Below, piece by piece: positions 47,893 to 61,471 of a stretch of 64,000 bases of DNA. The notes below the pieces were generated by a model, which was given only the letters and a program-made list of their open reading frames with translations, was not told the origin of the DNA and searched no databases. The stretch spans positions 16,939,569-17,003,568 of the forward strand of contig OY829545.1 of the NCBI GenBank assembly GCA_963691705.1, written 5' to 3'. The position numbers and the translations under genes were made by a program. Every line of letters starts with the position of its first letter. The stretch's first letter is position 1. Origin of the DNA: Viola odorata (lineage: Eukaryota; Streptophyta; Magnoliopsida; Malpighiales; Violaceae).

Positions 47893-50800
47893 TCACTGAC
47901 ACAGTGTTTCCCCATAGTTTACCCACTGCACAAAGCTATCTGAAAATTCCTCAGGAACACCTGAATTCTGTCGATTGCCGTAGGATAAGTCTGTTGCTGT
48001 CTGCTGCCTTCCCTACAGAACAAAATACAGGAATTGATTTGTAAATTAGAGTGTCCAAGAACTTGCATTTGACATAAAATAAAGCACTCAAAAACTTTGG
48101 GACAACATTTTGTGCAACTTTTGCTTCAGTTTGTAAATAGCAAAGAGACAACTGGAGAGTGATAAAACTAAGGAGTCCTCCACAGGCATCCTATATTTCG
48201 TACCACGAGTATCCAAAACTAAACAATTCAAGTTAACATATTCAGGCATTCTCCTTTGAGCTGACAAATGACAAGTTATTTCCAACAAATAGAGCAATGG
48301 ACCAGTGTGTAAGACAACCAACCAATTGCTTAAAGCAGTTCAAAGATAACCTAGTACATGCATATTCAAAGTGGCACAAATTGAAACATCTCAGGTGGGG
48401 TTCAGAGTTCCAAACATAGGTTGTGATCGTAAGCTCATTATTTTTTTTATTTCATTCAATCATGTACCCCATTTTACGTCAATTAAGAAACCACGCTATT
48501 CCATCAAGAAAGAGGGAACATGCCAGGTTTCAGTGGCTTGGTAGTACTGACCTTTGAGCTGGATCCACACTCACTGGTGGATGGGGTTGTTTCACCCATT
48601 ATTCCATTGATAACATTGTCTGAAGATTGTCCAGCAACTGGAGAATTTGTAAGCACAGATGACCTGCACAAATGGCAAGAAAATGACACAGTAAGCCATG
48701 ATATTCTATGTAAATCACTAACATCCTAGGTAACTTTTCGCCAAATTCTATTGCTCAGCGATTTCATCGGCAGCTTAAATGTCAGCAACTGTATCATTAT
48801 TAACTCGCAAGGATCAAATATACCTCTCAAAGGGTTCTTCTTCACATGAATTTCCAGAGGACGATAGCCAGTCAATGTCAACAAAGTTTGAGAAATTAAG
48901 GGCATCTCCATGTTCATAGAAGTGCATGTGATCACTTTCAATGTACCTATCTCGTTGCATATCTAAAAAAAGCTGTCTTCGAGGCATTGAGGGAGTAAAT
49001 CTAAAAACAAATCAAATAACAGATGAGTGCAATATTAAGGGAATTAATATGGAAGAGTGTTTCCTTTTCTTTTTTCGATCTGTGAGGTATAATACAAACG
49101 CATACTAGCGGTACAACTATATCACACACAGATGCAGTACCAGGTGCTATAACTGTGATCCGTTAACCATGCAAATGAAGAGAAACAAAAGAAACGAAAA
49201 GGAAGAGAATGTATATTGATCATGTCATACAGAGCATCATCCATTGCATCTTTTTTAGAGAACTATCTCAGAACTTTTTCCAATACTGAACATAATTAGA
49301 TTCGTAAGAACTTGGCATGGGAAAAGATCAAATTTCCATGTTCAACATCTCTTCAAGATAGATTTCTGTGTCCCATGTCATCACATCAAAAAAGAAATTG
49401 CAGTGATTAAATCGTGATAAATATTGCTTTATGTTCACTTCTACTACAGTATCCTACCCGATCAAGACAATAATTGAGAACTGCATTTATTAAAAAAAGA
49501 AAAAAAGAAAAAAAAAAGTGATAAAAAGAAAACGCTTCAGCACTCAAAAAACATCAGAAGACACTACAACAATTGCACATGTACAAAAAGGGAGTGTAGA
49601 TTTCCTTTACTTCAGCTTCCATTGTTTGTACCCAGAGTATTGAGAAATTATGACATTACAGAGAAGATCAATTTAACAAACAAAGAAAAAAAGTGAAGTC
49701 CACAGATACCTTGAGAATGCCATATCACTTTCACAAGTAGATATCTCAGGTGATGATTCTGAAAGGACATTGCTTTCCCCTTGGAATTGATCTGTAAAAA
49801 CTCGATTGGAAAACTGATGTAACTTGACATGTAAGGCTGATGTAGGAGAGTCACATTCCCGAAGAATATTTCCATCTGACAAAGACCTTTTGAAAATTGA
49901 CCTATATATTGAGAAGTTGATGGTCAAAAAATAAGTTGCTGATACAAAATCTGTCAACCTAAATAATCTGATTGCAATGAGGAGCAAAATCACTGAATAT
50001 ACTCAATATGATTGACAATCACAAGTAACAAAAGGTACGCCCAATCCCTACCCCAAAAAGTCTAGAGTCTGAAAGAATACAGATGTATACAGGTTGAACC
50101 CAACTCAATGTTTGACCTCATCCCCCAAGAAAAATAACGGGTGTTTTGTTTGTGTAAAATGTATAGTGATAGCCAATACATCACACTTGATTGTGGAAGC
50201 ATTGAATATCCACAAGGGGAAACACAAGTTCAGAGTGATGGGGAAACAGGCAGGCATGCTATGAGTGCGAAAAAGAGAAACATGTACGAGTTTCAACCTG
50301 ATGCATGATATATGAACAGAAATAAGTAGCAGACTACAAGGAGTATGTCAGGTGAACAAGTTCCCACCCGATGGGTGAGGTGTGAAGGATAAAAGCAGAC
50401 TACTATCAATAGTTTTGCAATGCATGAAAGGTGCATATATATTCTTCTTGCATGACCTATAGGTCCTTTATAAAGTACCTTGAATCTTCATCTATATATG
50501 TTTGCCCATTCCTTCCCACACTGTAGTGCCGGTCTGAATCTAACTCCCAGAGTGAAGGCTTGTCCTGCTGTGGCCGGAAGTGCCCCAGGAATCTGCTCAT
50601 GGTATTATTAAAAGTCATATTGATTGAATAGTAGTATAAAATTATTTAAAGATCACCACATTTAAGTCTGAGAAAATGAATGAAGCAGCATAACCTAATT
50701 ATGCAAAAAATCTTAGCAATATTACTTTCATTACACGAATGAACAAAAGGAAGCCACACTTTACAACACCAAGTGACCATCTATCACCTAAGAGGGGGGG

Positions 50801-53800
50801 AAAGACTGGCCAACTTTTAAGTGCATGAGAAGTACAAGCACAGTCCAGAGCCAATCTCATTCCCAGATAAAACTTATAGGGAATGAGGCGTGTTATCAAG
50901 GCTGGTTTTATTTTTCTGGTCTTTTGATTTTATGAACAAAAAGAAATAATCATTGTCCTTATATTGAGGAACACGAGACCAAGCATGACCAAAAGCAACA
51001 CTTACATGTTGATTGCATCTTGTTTCTCTGCATCCATGTATGCATTGCTGTAATACCGTTGGAGAGTTCTGAAGAACTCCTGGGACTGGGTTGCTGCCTT
51101 CCATTGACCCCGTCTCTGTGAGAATATCTGTGCAGCATCAGTAGCTCAAACAATCAGGAACAAATAATAAAAATAAAAGATTGTGACCTCTACCATAGAA
51201 GAGAGATGAGAGCAGAAGACTCAATGAAGGAAGATTCATTAATTGTGACCAGGAGTTGGGGTTAAAGACTTCTTGTGCATACTATATAACATCACCATAT
51301 ATATGAATGGTTGGTTTCTGTGCATTAACAGGTCTGCTCCAAACTCAACTGAAGAATAACATCAGCTTTGAATGTGATTGTAATGGAAGACATGTAGCTT
51401 CTTAACATTAGAATATACATCCCTTACTTAGTAACCACTGGATTCAGTCTGATCAACAGCTTCATCTTAAGCTTAAAGAGAAAGGAAAACCAAACCAATA
51501 CAAATGAAAGAGACAGTAGGATACTCCATTAGGATCACACATTAATCACCTTATTATGAGCAGCTGAGCCACCGTATTGATGTGCAAGTGTGTCACCCAT
51601 TCTCTCATAGAACCCCATCAATTCATCAGCCAAGGGTGCATCAAGGTCTATCTTTGGGTTATCCATAACTCCTAATGCATAAAGCTGCCGTCCAAGAGCA
51701 ACCAATCCATATGCAAATTGTGCGACATTTGTTCGATCAAGACAATCTATGCAATTGGTCCTAAGCACACCCTTCTGGACCATTGGACACTTCATTGAAT
51801 GATTTCTATTTGCAACACTGTTATCTCCGCTAAATTTACCTTCCAAGGTATTGACATCCTCATTATCATTGTTGGAATTATACTGGGGAAACAAGTTACC
51901 ATTTTCAGCATTTCTGCATAAAATTCACAATAACAACCTTGTAACAACATAACATCATAAATTTGTGCAATTTTATCCAAATTTTAGAATTATAAAAAAT
52001 TAATGAGGAAAGATAAAAATGCACAGCACAAGCTTACTCTGTGGAAGGCCATCCTTCAGGTCTCAACTCTGGTGTTACTTGGCAGTAAAGGAAACCAGTT
52101 AGTGTCAGAGCATATGCAGCCACTTTGCCTAGAAGTAATAAAGCATCTGTTGCTTTGCTGAGAGAGAATGAAATAAAACGTGATTTTTCTTGCAGTAACA
52201 AATAGTAATTCCATCAGCTAATATGACATTAAGAAGCATAATGTAAGCAAGACAAATACCTCCGAGAATGTTTGTGTAGATCCCAGTGAAGGAACCTTAG
52301 GCGGTTCTCCTCTGACAAATCTTTATTAATAAAGTCAATAGCGTTAGCAAACTCTGCACGTAGAATTGACTCTCGAGGCTTCTTCTCCTGTGTCTGTCAA
52401 TTGAAGAGCAATACCAAGCAAAGACGAGAAGAAAAAAATTAACTTAAAATCTAATAATAAGGAACTGATAATGAAAGCCACAAGAGAACATCCTAACATA
52501 ATGAAGTAACAACATCATCAAAAGATTTAGTGTTGTGTATCAATAATTGAAAGCGTTTCTAACAGCAGAAGCAGTAGAATGGAAACAAGAAGCATACCTT
52601 AATCAAGTTTAATATAATAATAGGATTCCCGTATCTCTTAGCAAGATTTTCAAAATGAAGTCTGGTTGCATTATAAGTTTGGTCCTTCTTTGATACTGCA
52701 AAGACAAGAAACTCTGTGAAAAGAAGAAGCATAGCATGAAACTGCAAATTCCATTGCAAGAGAAAGGACTTACATATAATATCAGGCTTAATATTCAAAC
52801 GTGAAGTTTCCTGCGACCAAAACAGCGGGATAGAACCACGGTTCTGAACAACAGAACTTATTTGTGTGGGATATCCTTCAGGAACAACCTCAAAAACTAT
52901 CTGCTCTGTCTCAACATCATTTGCTACTCTACCCTTCTCATTTACTCCACGTTTCAAGTACCTGAAGTGGGAATCACACATGAGAGGCAAACAGAAGTAA
53001 GAAAACATAAAAATAGATGATAATGCAACTACCAGATGATTAAAGACGGCAACCATACAAGTTAAGAGAAACATAACATCTGCATAATGCAAACCAAGAT
53101 TATCATGTTCGAAAGCAGTGATTTAAAATGTACTTAAGGCCATTCAGTCAGTGGTCTCCTAGACAAAATTAAAAGAGTACTGCTGATGCATTCACATACA
53201 TAGAGTTCCCTCTGAAGGAAAAATAAAAAAGAACTAATGAATCCATACCTGGTGCCAGCATAATGGCGTGAACGTCTAGCAATGAGGGTAAGTTTGAACT
53301 CTCGCCCATTTACAGAAAGTGTATCCTACAGTCACATGCAAAACCCATCAGTGACAAACAAATTAATCAAAAAAACATATGCTCATGTCGTAAACCAAAA
53401 GATATGCCTAAACAACAGCACTAGAAACACAAAATCGATAAATGTCTCAAAATACTTGCAGAGTTCATGAACTGTATACAATCCCAGATTAAAGTCTGAC
53501 TCAACCCACGCAGTGTAGGCCTTAAATCCATTCCAAGTGAGGAATTCAAGTTCCTCCAACTACAAGTTTTGGTGGTAAATTTCACAGTAAAAACAAAAGA
53601 GCCTCATTCGAAGAAATTGTGACCATGGTTAAATAAATCTAATGAAATAGTGTAAAGAAACATAAATGTCACTATCTTGTGTTAAACAAGGGATTTGGAA
53701 AACCATACAAGACAAGGTCTGGCAAATTCAAGCACAAATAAGGAAACTGAAAAGCGGTCATTCATCAACCTATCTCAAAACCATCATAAAAATGTCATAC

Positions 53801-54988
53801 ACCATTGCTCACCTGCTTAAAGAAGCCATACACCAATGCCACAGTCCACAAAGTATTTTGGAGGTGATTTCGTATTCCACGTGTCAAGAACTCATTCCAA
53901 ACAAACATTGTTTCATAAAGAACCTGGCCTGTCTCATTATTAAACAAGTTGTTTTGAAGACTACGCATAACATGGTATGAGTAACTAAAATAGAAGTCCT
54001 TCGTAAGGTCCATTGTGCACAGAAGCTTCCTGTATCTAAATCAACAATGAAATAACAATAATCATTAATCAACTTAAGAACATTACTCTCAGAAAATGAA
54101 CACAATGAACTTGATAGTGATTTAAGCGAAAATGTAAAAATCTTAATAAAAAAATTAACAGCAAAATGCCATTTCAAACAAAAAGGTAGCAAAATAAATT
54201 CCAATGAATGGGGAAACGTTAATATCCAAAAATATATGTATACATATATACAAAGATCAAATCAACTTCTGGAGCAAAATATCTCAATAGTATCCTTCAC
54301 ATGTATCACTCAGAAAATACTATTACAAGCAGAATGGACTAAACACCTGTTCTCATCCCTAGAATTACTGAAAATGCAGTCAACAGCGGGATTGGCAAGT
54401 GGAATCACCACACTCGTGGAAACTGCATACACAGCGTGTCCAGATATCACACCAATCTGCCTTCTCTTTGTAATAAGCAACATGTAATATGGCCCCAAAA
54501 ACTTGATAAACCCTAAAACACAGAAAACAACAGCAAATTTAGCAACAGCATTAAAGTTTCCAATACAAAACCACAGAGAACAAAATAAACAACATACCAA
54601 CGATTCCATAACAACTGGTTACAAATTTTAGCCCTCCAGTCGCCTTATTTCCTTCATGTATCCGCCTCAACAAATCATAACACTCGCTCTCCGTGTACGT
54701 GGTAGAATCCTCCCGAATAGTCAGCTCATTCGGATCCGACCTGTCAATCTTCAACACTCTCCAATACGTCCTACTTTTATCCCTTCCTATCACATAAAAT
54801 TTCTGCAAACACATTGCACGCAACACAAAGCACAAGCTAAAACCACATTGGGCTACTAACTTACAACAACACAATCAAAAACAACACAGCCGCAGATCAC
54901 ATACCGATCGAGTTTCGTAGAGTCTGAATTTCTGCATATAAACTTGCGTCTCGCTGCGCAAGCACCTCTCCACGTCGTCCCCGGCCAT
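47893..54988 (-). CDS. SAC-domain phosphoinositide phosphatase (plant SAC1-5 clade)
   Basis: Sixteen coding exons on the minus strand: 54988-54905, 54802-54598, 54512-54347, 54035-53813, 53325-53249, 52961-52774, 52695-52598, 52393-52260, 52157-52038, 51913-51550, 51127-51006, 50592-50479, 49901-49710, 49000-48824, 48663-48552 and 48012-47893. They give 2496 nt, or 831 residues from MAGDDVERC. The frame stays open to Mets at 55039 and 55072, which would add 17 or 28 residues; the true start is uncertain. The N-terminal SAC domain ends with the catalytic CX5RT motif CIDCLDRT (C486-T493). The C-terminal tail ends [19 protein letters not shown], as in this plant clade. Relatives dephosphorylate phosphoinositides, notably PI(3,5)P2, at endomembranes. 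The length is nearer SAC2-5 than the longer SAC1/FRA7. Confidence 0.93.
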
Positions 54989-55072
54989 GGCTCTGCTCGG
55001 CGAGCTGGACGCCCCCTCATTTACCTCAGATGACGTCATTTTCGCGGGAATCTTTCTTTTCCGGTTAGTCAA

Positions 55073-58000
55073 GTTAGATCTTATCCCCGAGCCTCAGGCT
55101 CAGGGGATGTATCATGAGCACATGCAAAGAAATATAATAATTTCTTATTTCAACACTACTCCCAAAACAAAACCAAAGCAAAAATTAATCAAAATCCTTT
55201 GCATATAATGGAGCTCGGTTGCTTCAAATACAACATTTCTCCTTGATTTTGACCAGTACAGGAGGACCAGCAGCAGCAGCTCCTTATTCCACCTCCGTCT
55301 CTCCTTTCATTCGCAAACTAAACAGCCCCTTAGCTTCTTGATCTTCAACCAAATCAATCAATAGCAAAATCACAGATCGAATAATAAATAACTAACAACA
55401 GACTTGATAGGTACAGGAAACCAAACAAAAAAAAATTACAAGGAGGAGAGGATCCAAAGGAAATGAAAGGAGGTTTCGAGAAGAGGAGAGGTGTATTTTT
55501 TTTCCTGGTGTGGAAGCGCAGCTAATTATTGATGATAGTTATATATTCTAGTACTATATTTCATTTTAGTTAATAATGTTGTACTCCATTATTTATTAGT
55601 ATTATTTAAGCTATGGTGATGAAGTTATTGGTGGTGGTGGTGGAGGAGGTGTAGGTTTGTTTGGTGATTGAAATTTTTTTAAGATCCATTTTTTTTTCCT
55701 TTTTAGATCTAAGGAAAGAAAATGAAAGCCACATCTTCGATTGACCATTCCAATAAGCCACATAAGGTCTTATATACTTTTCTTCTTACTTTTAAACAGT
55801 AAATGATTTATTTATTACTTTTAATTAAGGTACTGTAAAATTAAACAAATTATATTAAAAAAATTATTTTAATTGCTATTATTCGTTAATACTCGAACGA
55901 GATCAATTTTCTTTTCTCAATAGTTAAGATAAATTTTTTGTTATTATTTAAGAAAACAGCTGGTATTTTCAAATTTGGATCCACCCGAATAAAATTTAAG
56001 ATAAAATATATAAAAAAACTCTATAGTTTATGAAATATTCCACTTAACTTTTTATAGTCTAAAAAGTTGTAACGTGAATTCTATAATTCTCTAAAATTTG
56101 TCATCTTAATACTTTTAGTGGTTAAAAAAATTAAAATAAATAGTAAAATAATTCAAAAACTTATGAAATTTTGAGAAAAAGTATAACAAATATGAGAGGG
56201 TTCACTCCACTACAAAAAATAAAAAATAATAATGAGAATTTTTTTAAAAATATTTAAAATAAATAAATTAAAAAACAAATTGTAAATAATTATTTTTTAT
56301 TTTTTTTCATTGTATTAAATTATACTACCATATTAGTTAGATATTTTCTGTCCGAACTTAGGTTAAATCAAATTAACGTATTAAAACATACCTTTAATCA
56401 TTGTTGTACCGCATTTATTCTTCTAATAATAATGTGAAATATAGTTGTACCGTTGAATTTTTGGTAGGCATATGTTTATACTTTATATCATTCACATTGA
56501 AAATTCAAAAAATACTATATACTGTTAGTATATTATTATTATTAATTAGTTGATTTTGGGCTTTTTTTTAAAAGAAAGAATTGTCATGTGATTCACATTA
56601 ATTAGTTGCTCCACTCTGGCAATCGGGAAAAAAGTGTGCCTGGTAAATTCAGTTGAGGTTGTTAATTATATTTTTTTTAAGAGTTGGTTACTGACGTTTT
56701 TGTAAATCTTACTAATTTGTCAATTACAATTATGACTTATAAATACTTAAAAGTAAATTTTGAACCAGTAGTGCTAGAAATACTAACATTTTTTTTAATT
56801 TTTGTATTAAAAGTACATGTGTCATATTCACATTCACTTGGTAATTATTTATTTAAATAAAAATAAAAATATAATCTAATTAGAAAGGGATAAATCAAAT
56901 TATATTTTTTTTAACATATCGGTTAGTACAACTATATTAGTAAAATAGTAGTATTCCAAACATTATTCATTCTGGGTTGCTACATTTTTAACATTTTAAC
57001 TTTGCCTTTTCTGCTGGCTTTCTTTCTTTCTTTCCCATGAATTCAAAGTTTGAAACGAAGATATACTTAATAGGTACTATAAGTGAATCGGACCAAATCT
57101 GAAGTTATTTTTGTAAAATTCCAAAAAGAAAAATTTCAAGTGAATCTCTATGTTTTTTTTTTTCTTCAAATAAATAATTGAAATTTCATTTATTTAAAGA
57201 CTAATTTCACGTTCCGTAATTCAAATATCTCCTAATATTTATATATGAAATATTTTATTTGTTTGGAAGGGGTGCATTCTCGTGCAATATTAATAGACAC
57301 GTAATTCATTGGTTGTCTATCTCACCTCCATTTAAAAAAGAAAAACACTCTAGCAAAATGTTGACACGTTAAAATTAGAGATGGTATACAACGTCTAACT
57401 TTCTCATCGCTCGTGTTGAAATGAAATAAATACAAACCCTAGCCGCTAGAGAAAAAATTCTCACCTTAGAGGTCGTTGTTCGGTTTGTAATCGGCGGTGA
57501 ACCCCTTCTTCTTTTGTTTCGTTAATTTTCGTCTCTTAGTTTGTCATGTGTTATCTCGTCAGATCTACAAACTAACGTTTTCAGGTTTCCTCAAATCTAT
57601 TGCGTACTAAATCATCTTTTTATTTGAGGTCAGAGAAGATAAATGTAATGGTGGAGATGACAATGGAGTCACTAATCTGATGACGTTAGCAGCAGGATCG
57701 ACGATAAAACACATTTGCGGGTTTTTTTTGTTAATTTATTAAGTAAGGTGTTATTCCTGCATAGTTCCTTCAGGTGTTTTTCGTTTTTGGGTTTTCTTGC
57801 GACCTGTGTTTAGTTGTGAATTTTTATGCGCTGTTATACAAATTGTATTGTGTGCTTGAGATTCAAGTTTGAAATTTACCGATATTTTTATTACCGAGTA
57901 AGACAATCAATGAATTACATATTCATTGGCTAGTAAATTATGATTAAGGATCATTTCGGTTAAGCAGCAACAAATAATTTTGTAACAAAATAATTTAACT

Positions 58001-58524
58001 TGTTATGGCACAATTTTGAAACTAGATTCAACACCAGTAAACATAAAAAATTAAAAAATAGTAATAATAAATAGATGAAATTGTTTTGTCTGTGCTATGA
58101 TATGGTTTGGTAAATATGCTGTCAAATTGCAGAATATTGCTTATTGAATGGTATTGAAATTAAACCGCCCAAATGTTTAGCAGAAAGAGTTGCTTACACG
58201 ATTGCTTCAAAAGTTAACGTCAAACGGCCCCTAAATTGCGATTGCCACTTATAATAATAATTAACCATTTCTACAGGACGCCACCGTGACATCCCACGAT
58301 AATTATAAATAAATATTGGAATTAGTTTTTTTGTTTTTAATATTATTATTATAAAAAACATGACATCATCAACAAAATACATACTTAGAACATCAGGTTG
58401 CAGTGCAACTAGTTAGTATATGTTGTTTTTATGACGTATATCCGATCTTTAGTTTTGTATAACTAAATTTTAATATATATACTTCCACTTATTTCCTTGA
58501 TGCACATTGCAAACATAAAATTTA
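55073..58524. other. SAC upstream region and AT-rich intergenic DNA
   Basis: 55073-55520 probably contains the SAC promoter and leader, including a poly-A/G-rich stretch near 55425-55500. A GGT/GGA trinucleotide stretch lies at 55630-55652. The remainder is AT-rich. A small GC-richer island at about 57420-57740 contains a telo-box-like AAACCCTA (57436-57443) and looks like an orphan gene leader, but I could not identify a coding region after it. Confidence 0.45.
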
Positions 58525-59288
58525 GGAAAAAGGGTAAGATACACCCCTGCTTTTGTATCATAGGTCAAGATAAGCCACTGCATTTGTAATTGAGTCAAAT
58601 AAGTCACTGCATTTGTATCACATGTCAGGATAAGCCACTACATTTGTATCATATGTCAAGATAAGCCACTACATTTGTAATTGAGCCAAATAAGCCACTG
58701 CATTTATCCATTTGATCTATATTAACCACTCATCCCTTATACCTTGTTTGGATACATCATAAGACTATGATTACATAGTATTTTTTTTTAAATGACATGA
58801 CATAAAAATCATGCTCAACATTCATTTTTGCAATAGAAAAATAAAACGTTGAATCAAAATATTCAAAAATAAAAAATCGAGCGAGATCAAAATAATATTC
58901 GTTTTTTAGCGATAAAACATCGAGTAAGATCAAAATAATAAACTACTATTTTTGTGCACTCAATTTTTTTTATTTTTGAGATCCAACTTTTTATTTTTCA
59001 ATTGTAAAAATGAGTGTTGGTCATGATTTTTCTGTCATGTCATTTAAAAAAGAATACCATGTAAGCATATTCTTATGATATATCCAAACAAGGTATAACT
59101 ATTTTTAGGGATGAGTGACTAATGTAGATCAAATTGACAAATGCAGTGGCTTATTTGACTCAATTACAAATGTGGTGGCTTATCCTGACATGTGATACAA
59201 ATGCAGTGGCTTATTTGACTCAATTACAAATGTAGTGGCTTATCTTAATCTATGATACAAATGTAGGGGTGTATTTTACCCTTTTTCC
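58525..59288. mobile_element. Foldback Mutator-like element (764 bp) with 9-bp target duplication
   Basis: The ends GGAAAAAGGGTAA and TTACCCTTTTTCC are perfect inverted copies. They are flanked by identical 9-bp direct repeats TAAAATTTA (58516-58524 and 59289-59297), the target length of Mutator-like elements. The inverted arms extend over most of the element and contain ~60-bp tandem units: 'acaaatgcagtggcttattt' begins two consecutive 60-base units in the right arm at about 59141 and 59201. The centre is also palindromic (catgctcaacattcattttt against its complement). No transposase is encoded. The RNA would fold into a very long hairpin. Confidence 0.87.
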
Positions 59289-59834
59289 TAAAATTTAATA
59301 CTCATTTTTGCTAATTAAGTTAATTTTCATTCTCTCTCTTTTTTCTTGTCTTTTAGGTGTCCTTTATGCCCGACCCCTTTCGTATAAAAAACTAATCTCA
59401 ATCATTAAATATTGTTGAAGCTAAAAAAAAAAATGTCTCCTCAATATAATTTTTTCCATTTTTAAAATTCGATTATAACACATGCACTAAAAATGAATAA
59501 GCCTCTCACAAATGTTGGTAATTTCATCATTTTATACATATCACACTTTCTTTTAATAAAAACGAACGCATTAATTTTACACCCAAAAAAACGCATTTTT
59601 TACACCCAAAAAACGCATTTTTAACGAATTTATTTATAAATTTAAATAAACAAAAAACTAAAACACCAGAAAGGTAATTAAAATTGCAGAAAAATAGACA
59701 ATTCATATTTAAAGCAATAACTATAAACGCCTTGGATTCCTAATTACCGTGGATTTTAATTGATTTTTTCAACCCAAAGTTTTCAATTAGATTTGTTTCA
59801 TCATGACAGTCTGCAAATCAATTTACATATAGAA

Positions 59835-60265
59835 AAAAATGTTAAAATTCACCACTGCATTTATATGATAAGTCAGGATAAGTCACTATATTTATTATAT
59901 TTATGATAGAGTTAAATAAACTATTACATTTATCTAATCGGTCAACATTAACCATTACTGTCTAAAAATAGGAATACTTTATTTGGCACCTTATAAATTT
60001 ATCTATAGCCGAAAGTGATTATATTTTTAAAATACAAATTATCAAGACTATTTTCTTTTTTTCATACAAAGATTGAGTTGGAATAAAATAATTTTTTTTC
60101 CACAAAAAAAAATCGAATATCTCTCACTTTTTATAAATTGCTATACAAAGTATTATTATTTAAAATACTAACAGTTAATATTAATCGAGTAAATAAATAC
60201 AGTGATTTATTTAACTTAATTATTCATACAATAGCTTATCATGACTAGTACAAATGCATTGCAAA
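59835..60265. mobile_element. Older, diverged relative of the foldback Mutator-like element
   Basis: The left part (accactgcatttatatgataagtcaggataagtcac) and the right part (cagtgatttatttaac ... aatagcttatcatgactagtac) are inverted relative to each other and clearly resemble the arms of the element at 58525-59288. Both arms are diverged, with indels. Ends and target duplication are not resolvable. It lies only about 0.55 kb from the younger copy. Confidence 0.6.
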
Positions 60266-60493
60266 ATTGCCTTTGCTTGTAATAGGAGAAACGCACCCAC
60301 GCACCAAATAATTTGTAGAGGTTGATTTAACATTTATTTTTGCTATCAGAAACATTTAAAGTTTAAAATTTTCATAAAAATATGGACGTTTACTAGTTAC
60401 AATGTCACATCTACTCCCATTGTTTTTTGTTTTTAGTTTTTTTTAATCAAATATAGAATTTGATTGATGATAAAAAGAATGACTACTCATAGT

Positions 60494-61463
60494 TAGGGCT
60501 GTCAATTCGGGTCTGCGGGTTAGGATCCGGCCCAGCTCGATTAGATCCGAAAATAATCTGGGTTGAGACCCGACCCGACCCAGACACTATTCGGGACCAA
60601 AATCTTAGTCCCGGACCCGAAACTTTTTATTTTTTTAATTTTTTTTTCAAAACAAAACAAAACAATTAGTTAATTACCCTTTAACAAAAGACTCTGTATC
60701 AACAAAAGACTCTATATTAACAAAACAATTTTTCACAGAAGACAAGAGACTCCGTAACAAAAATGGAATCAAATAAACCAATCTGAAAAGAAAGCTAACA
60801 AGGGTCCAAATCACAAATCATCAACTAATAAGTTCATACATAGAAATCCACAAACTGAAATGGCATAGCTAAACAATTACAAAATATCCCAGCAAGGCCA
60901 TGAAAGCAAAAATAACAAAATGAAATGCAAAAGCATTGGAGAAATCGACAAGTTAGATCCAAAAACTGCACCAATGGTCAGCAATGACGGAGCAGAGAAG
61001 GATAGTGTCTGGCGGCAGCGAAGAGAAGAACAAAAGACAGTGATGAAGGTGGGAGAAGGTTCTGGCCGAGGCAGAGATGACGATTGGCGATGTGATGGCG
61101 ATTTTGGGCAGAAGGGGAGAGTGAGATTAAGAAAGCGAAGAGAAGAATAGAAGACGATGGTAAGTCTGGTGGTGACGAGAAGAGACGGTGGCGATGGTGA
61201 TTTTGATTTTGGGCAGCAGAAGGGGAGAGTGAGAGCGTCGAGTCGAGAGTGAGAAGAACAGAAGATCGCGTGTTAGGGTTATATTTTTCCGAGTCTCGGG
61301 TCTGACCAGGCCGAGATCCGGGGCTGACTGGGTCGGGGACCATGACCGGGACCATGACCGGGTTGGGACCATACCCGACCTAGATACTATTTGGGACCAA
61401 AATCTTAGTTCCGGTCCAGGAAAAAAACCCGGGTCCGGGTCCTGTGTCTTTTTGACAGCCCTA
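60494..61463. mobile_element. Non-autonomous hAT element (970 bp) with 8-bp target duplication
   Basis: The left end TAGGGCTGTCAATTCGGGTC and the right end TTTTTGACAGCCCTA are inverted repeats. They are flanked by identical 8-bp direct repeats CTCATAGT (60486-60493 and 61464-61471). Subterminal GGGTC/GACCC motifs are dense in both orientations, and a longer inverted match (gggaccaaaatcttagt) is also present as a direct copy near both ends. The open frames inside (for example 60978-61355 minus, Ser/Pro/His-rich) show no transposase features and look compositional. Confidence 0.87.
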
Positions 61464-61471
61464 CTCATAGT

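Noticed and set aside
57420..57740. snoRNA or other structured ncRNA in the telo-box island
   Set aside because: No paired C/D or H/ACA boxes could be identified with confidence.
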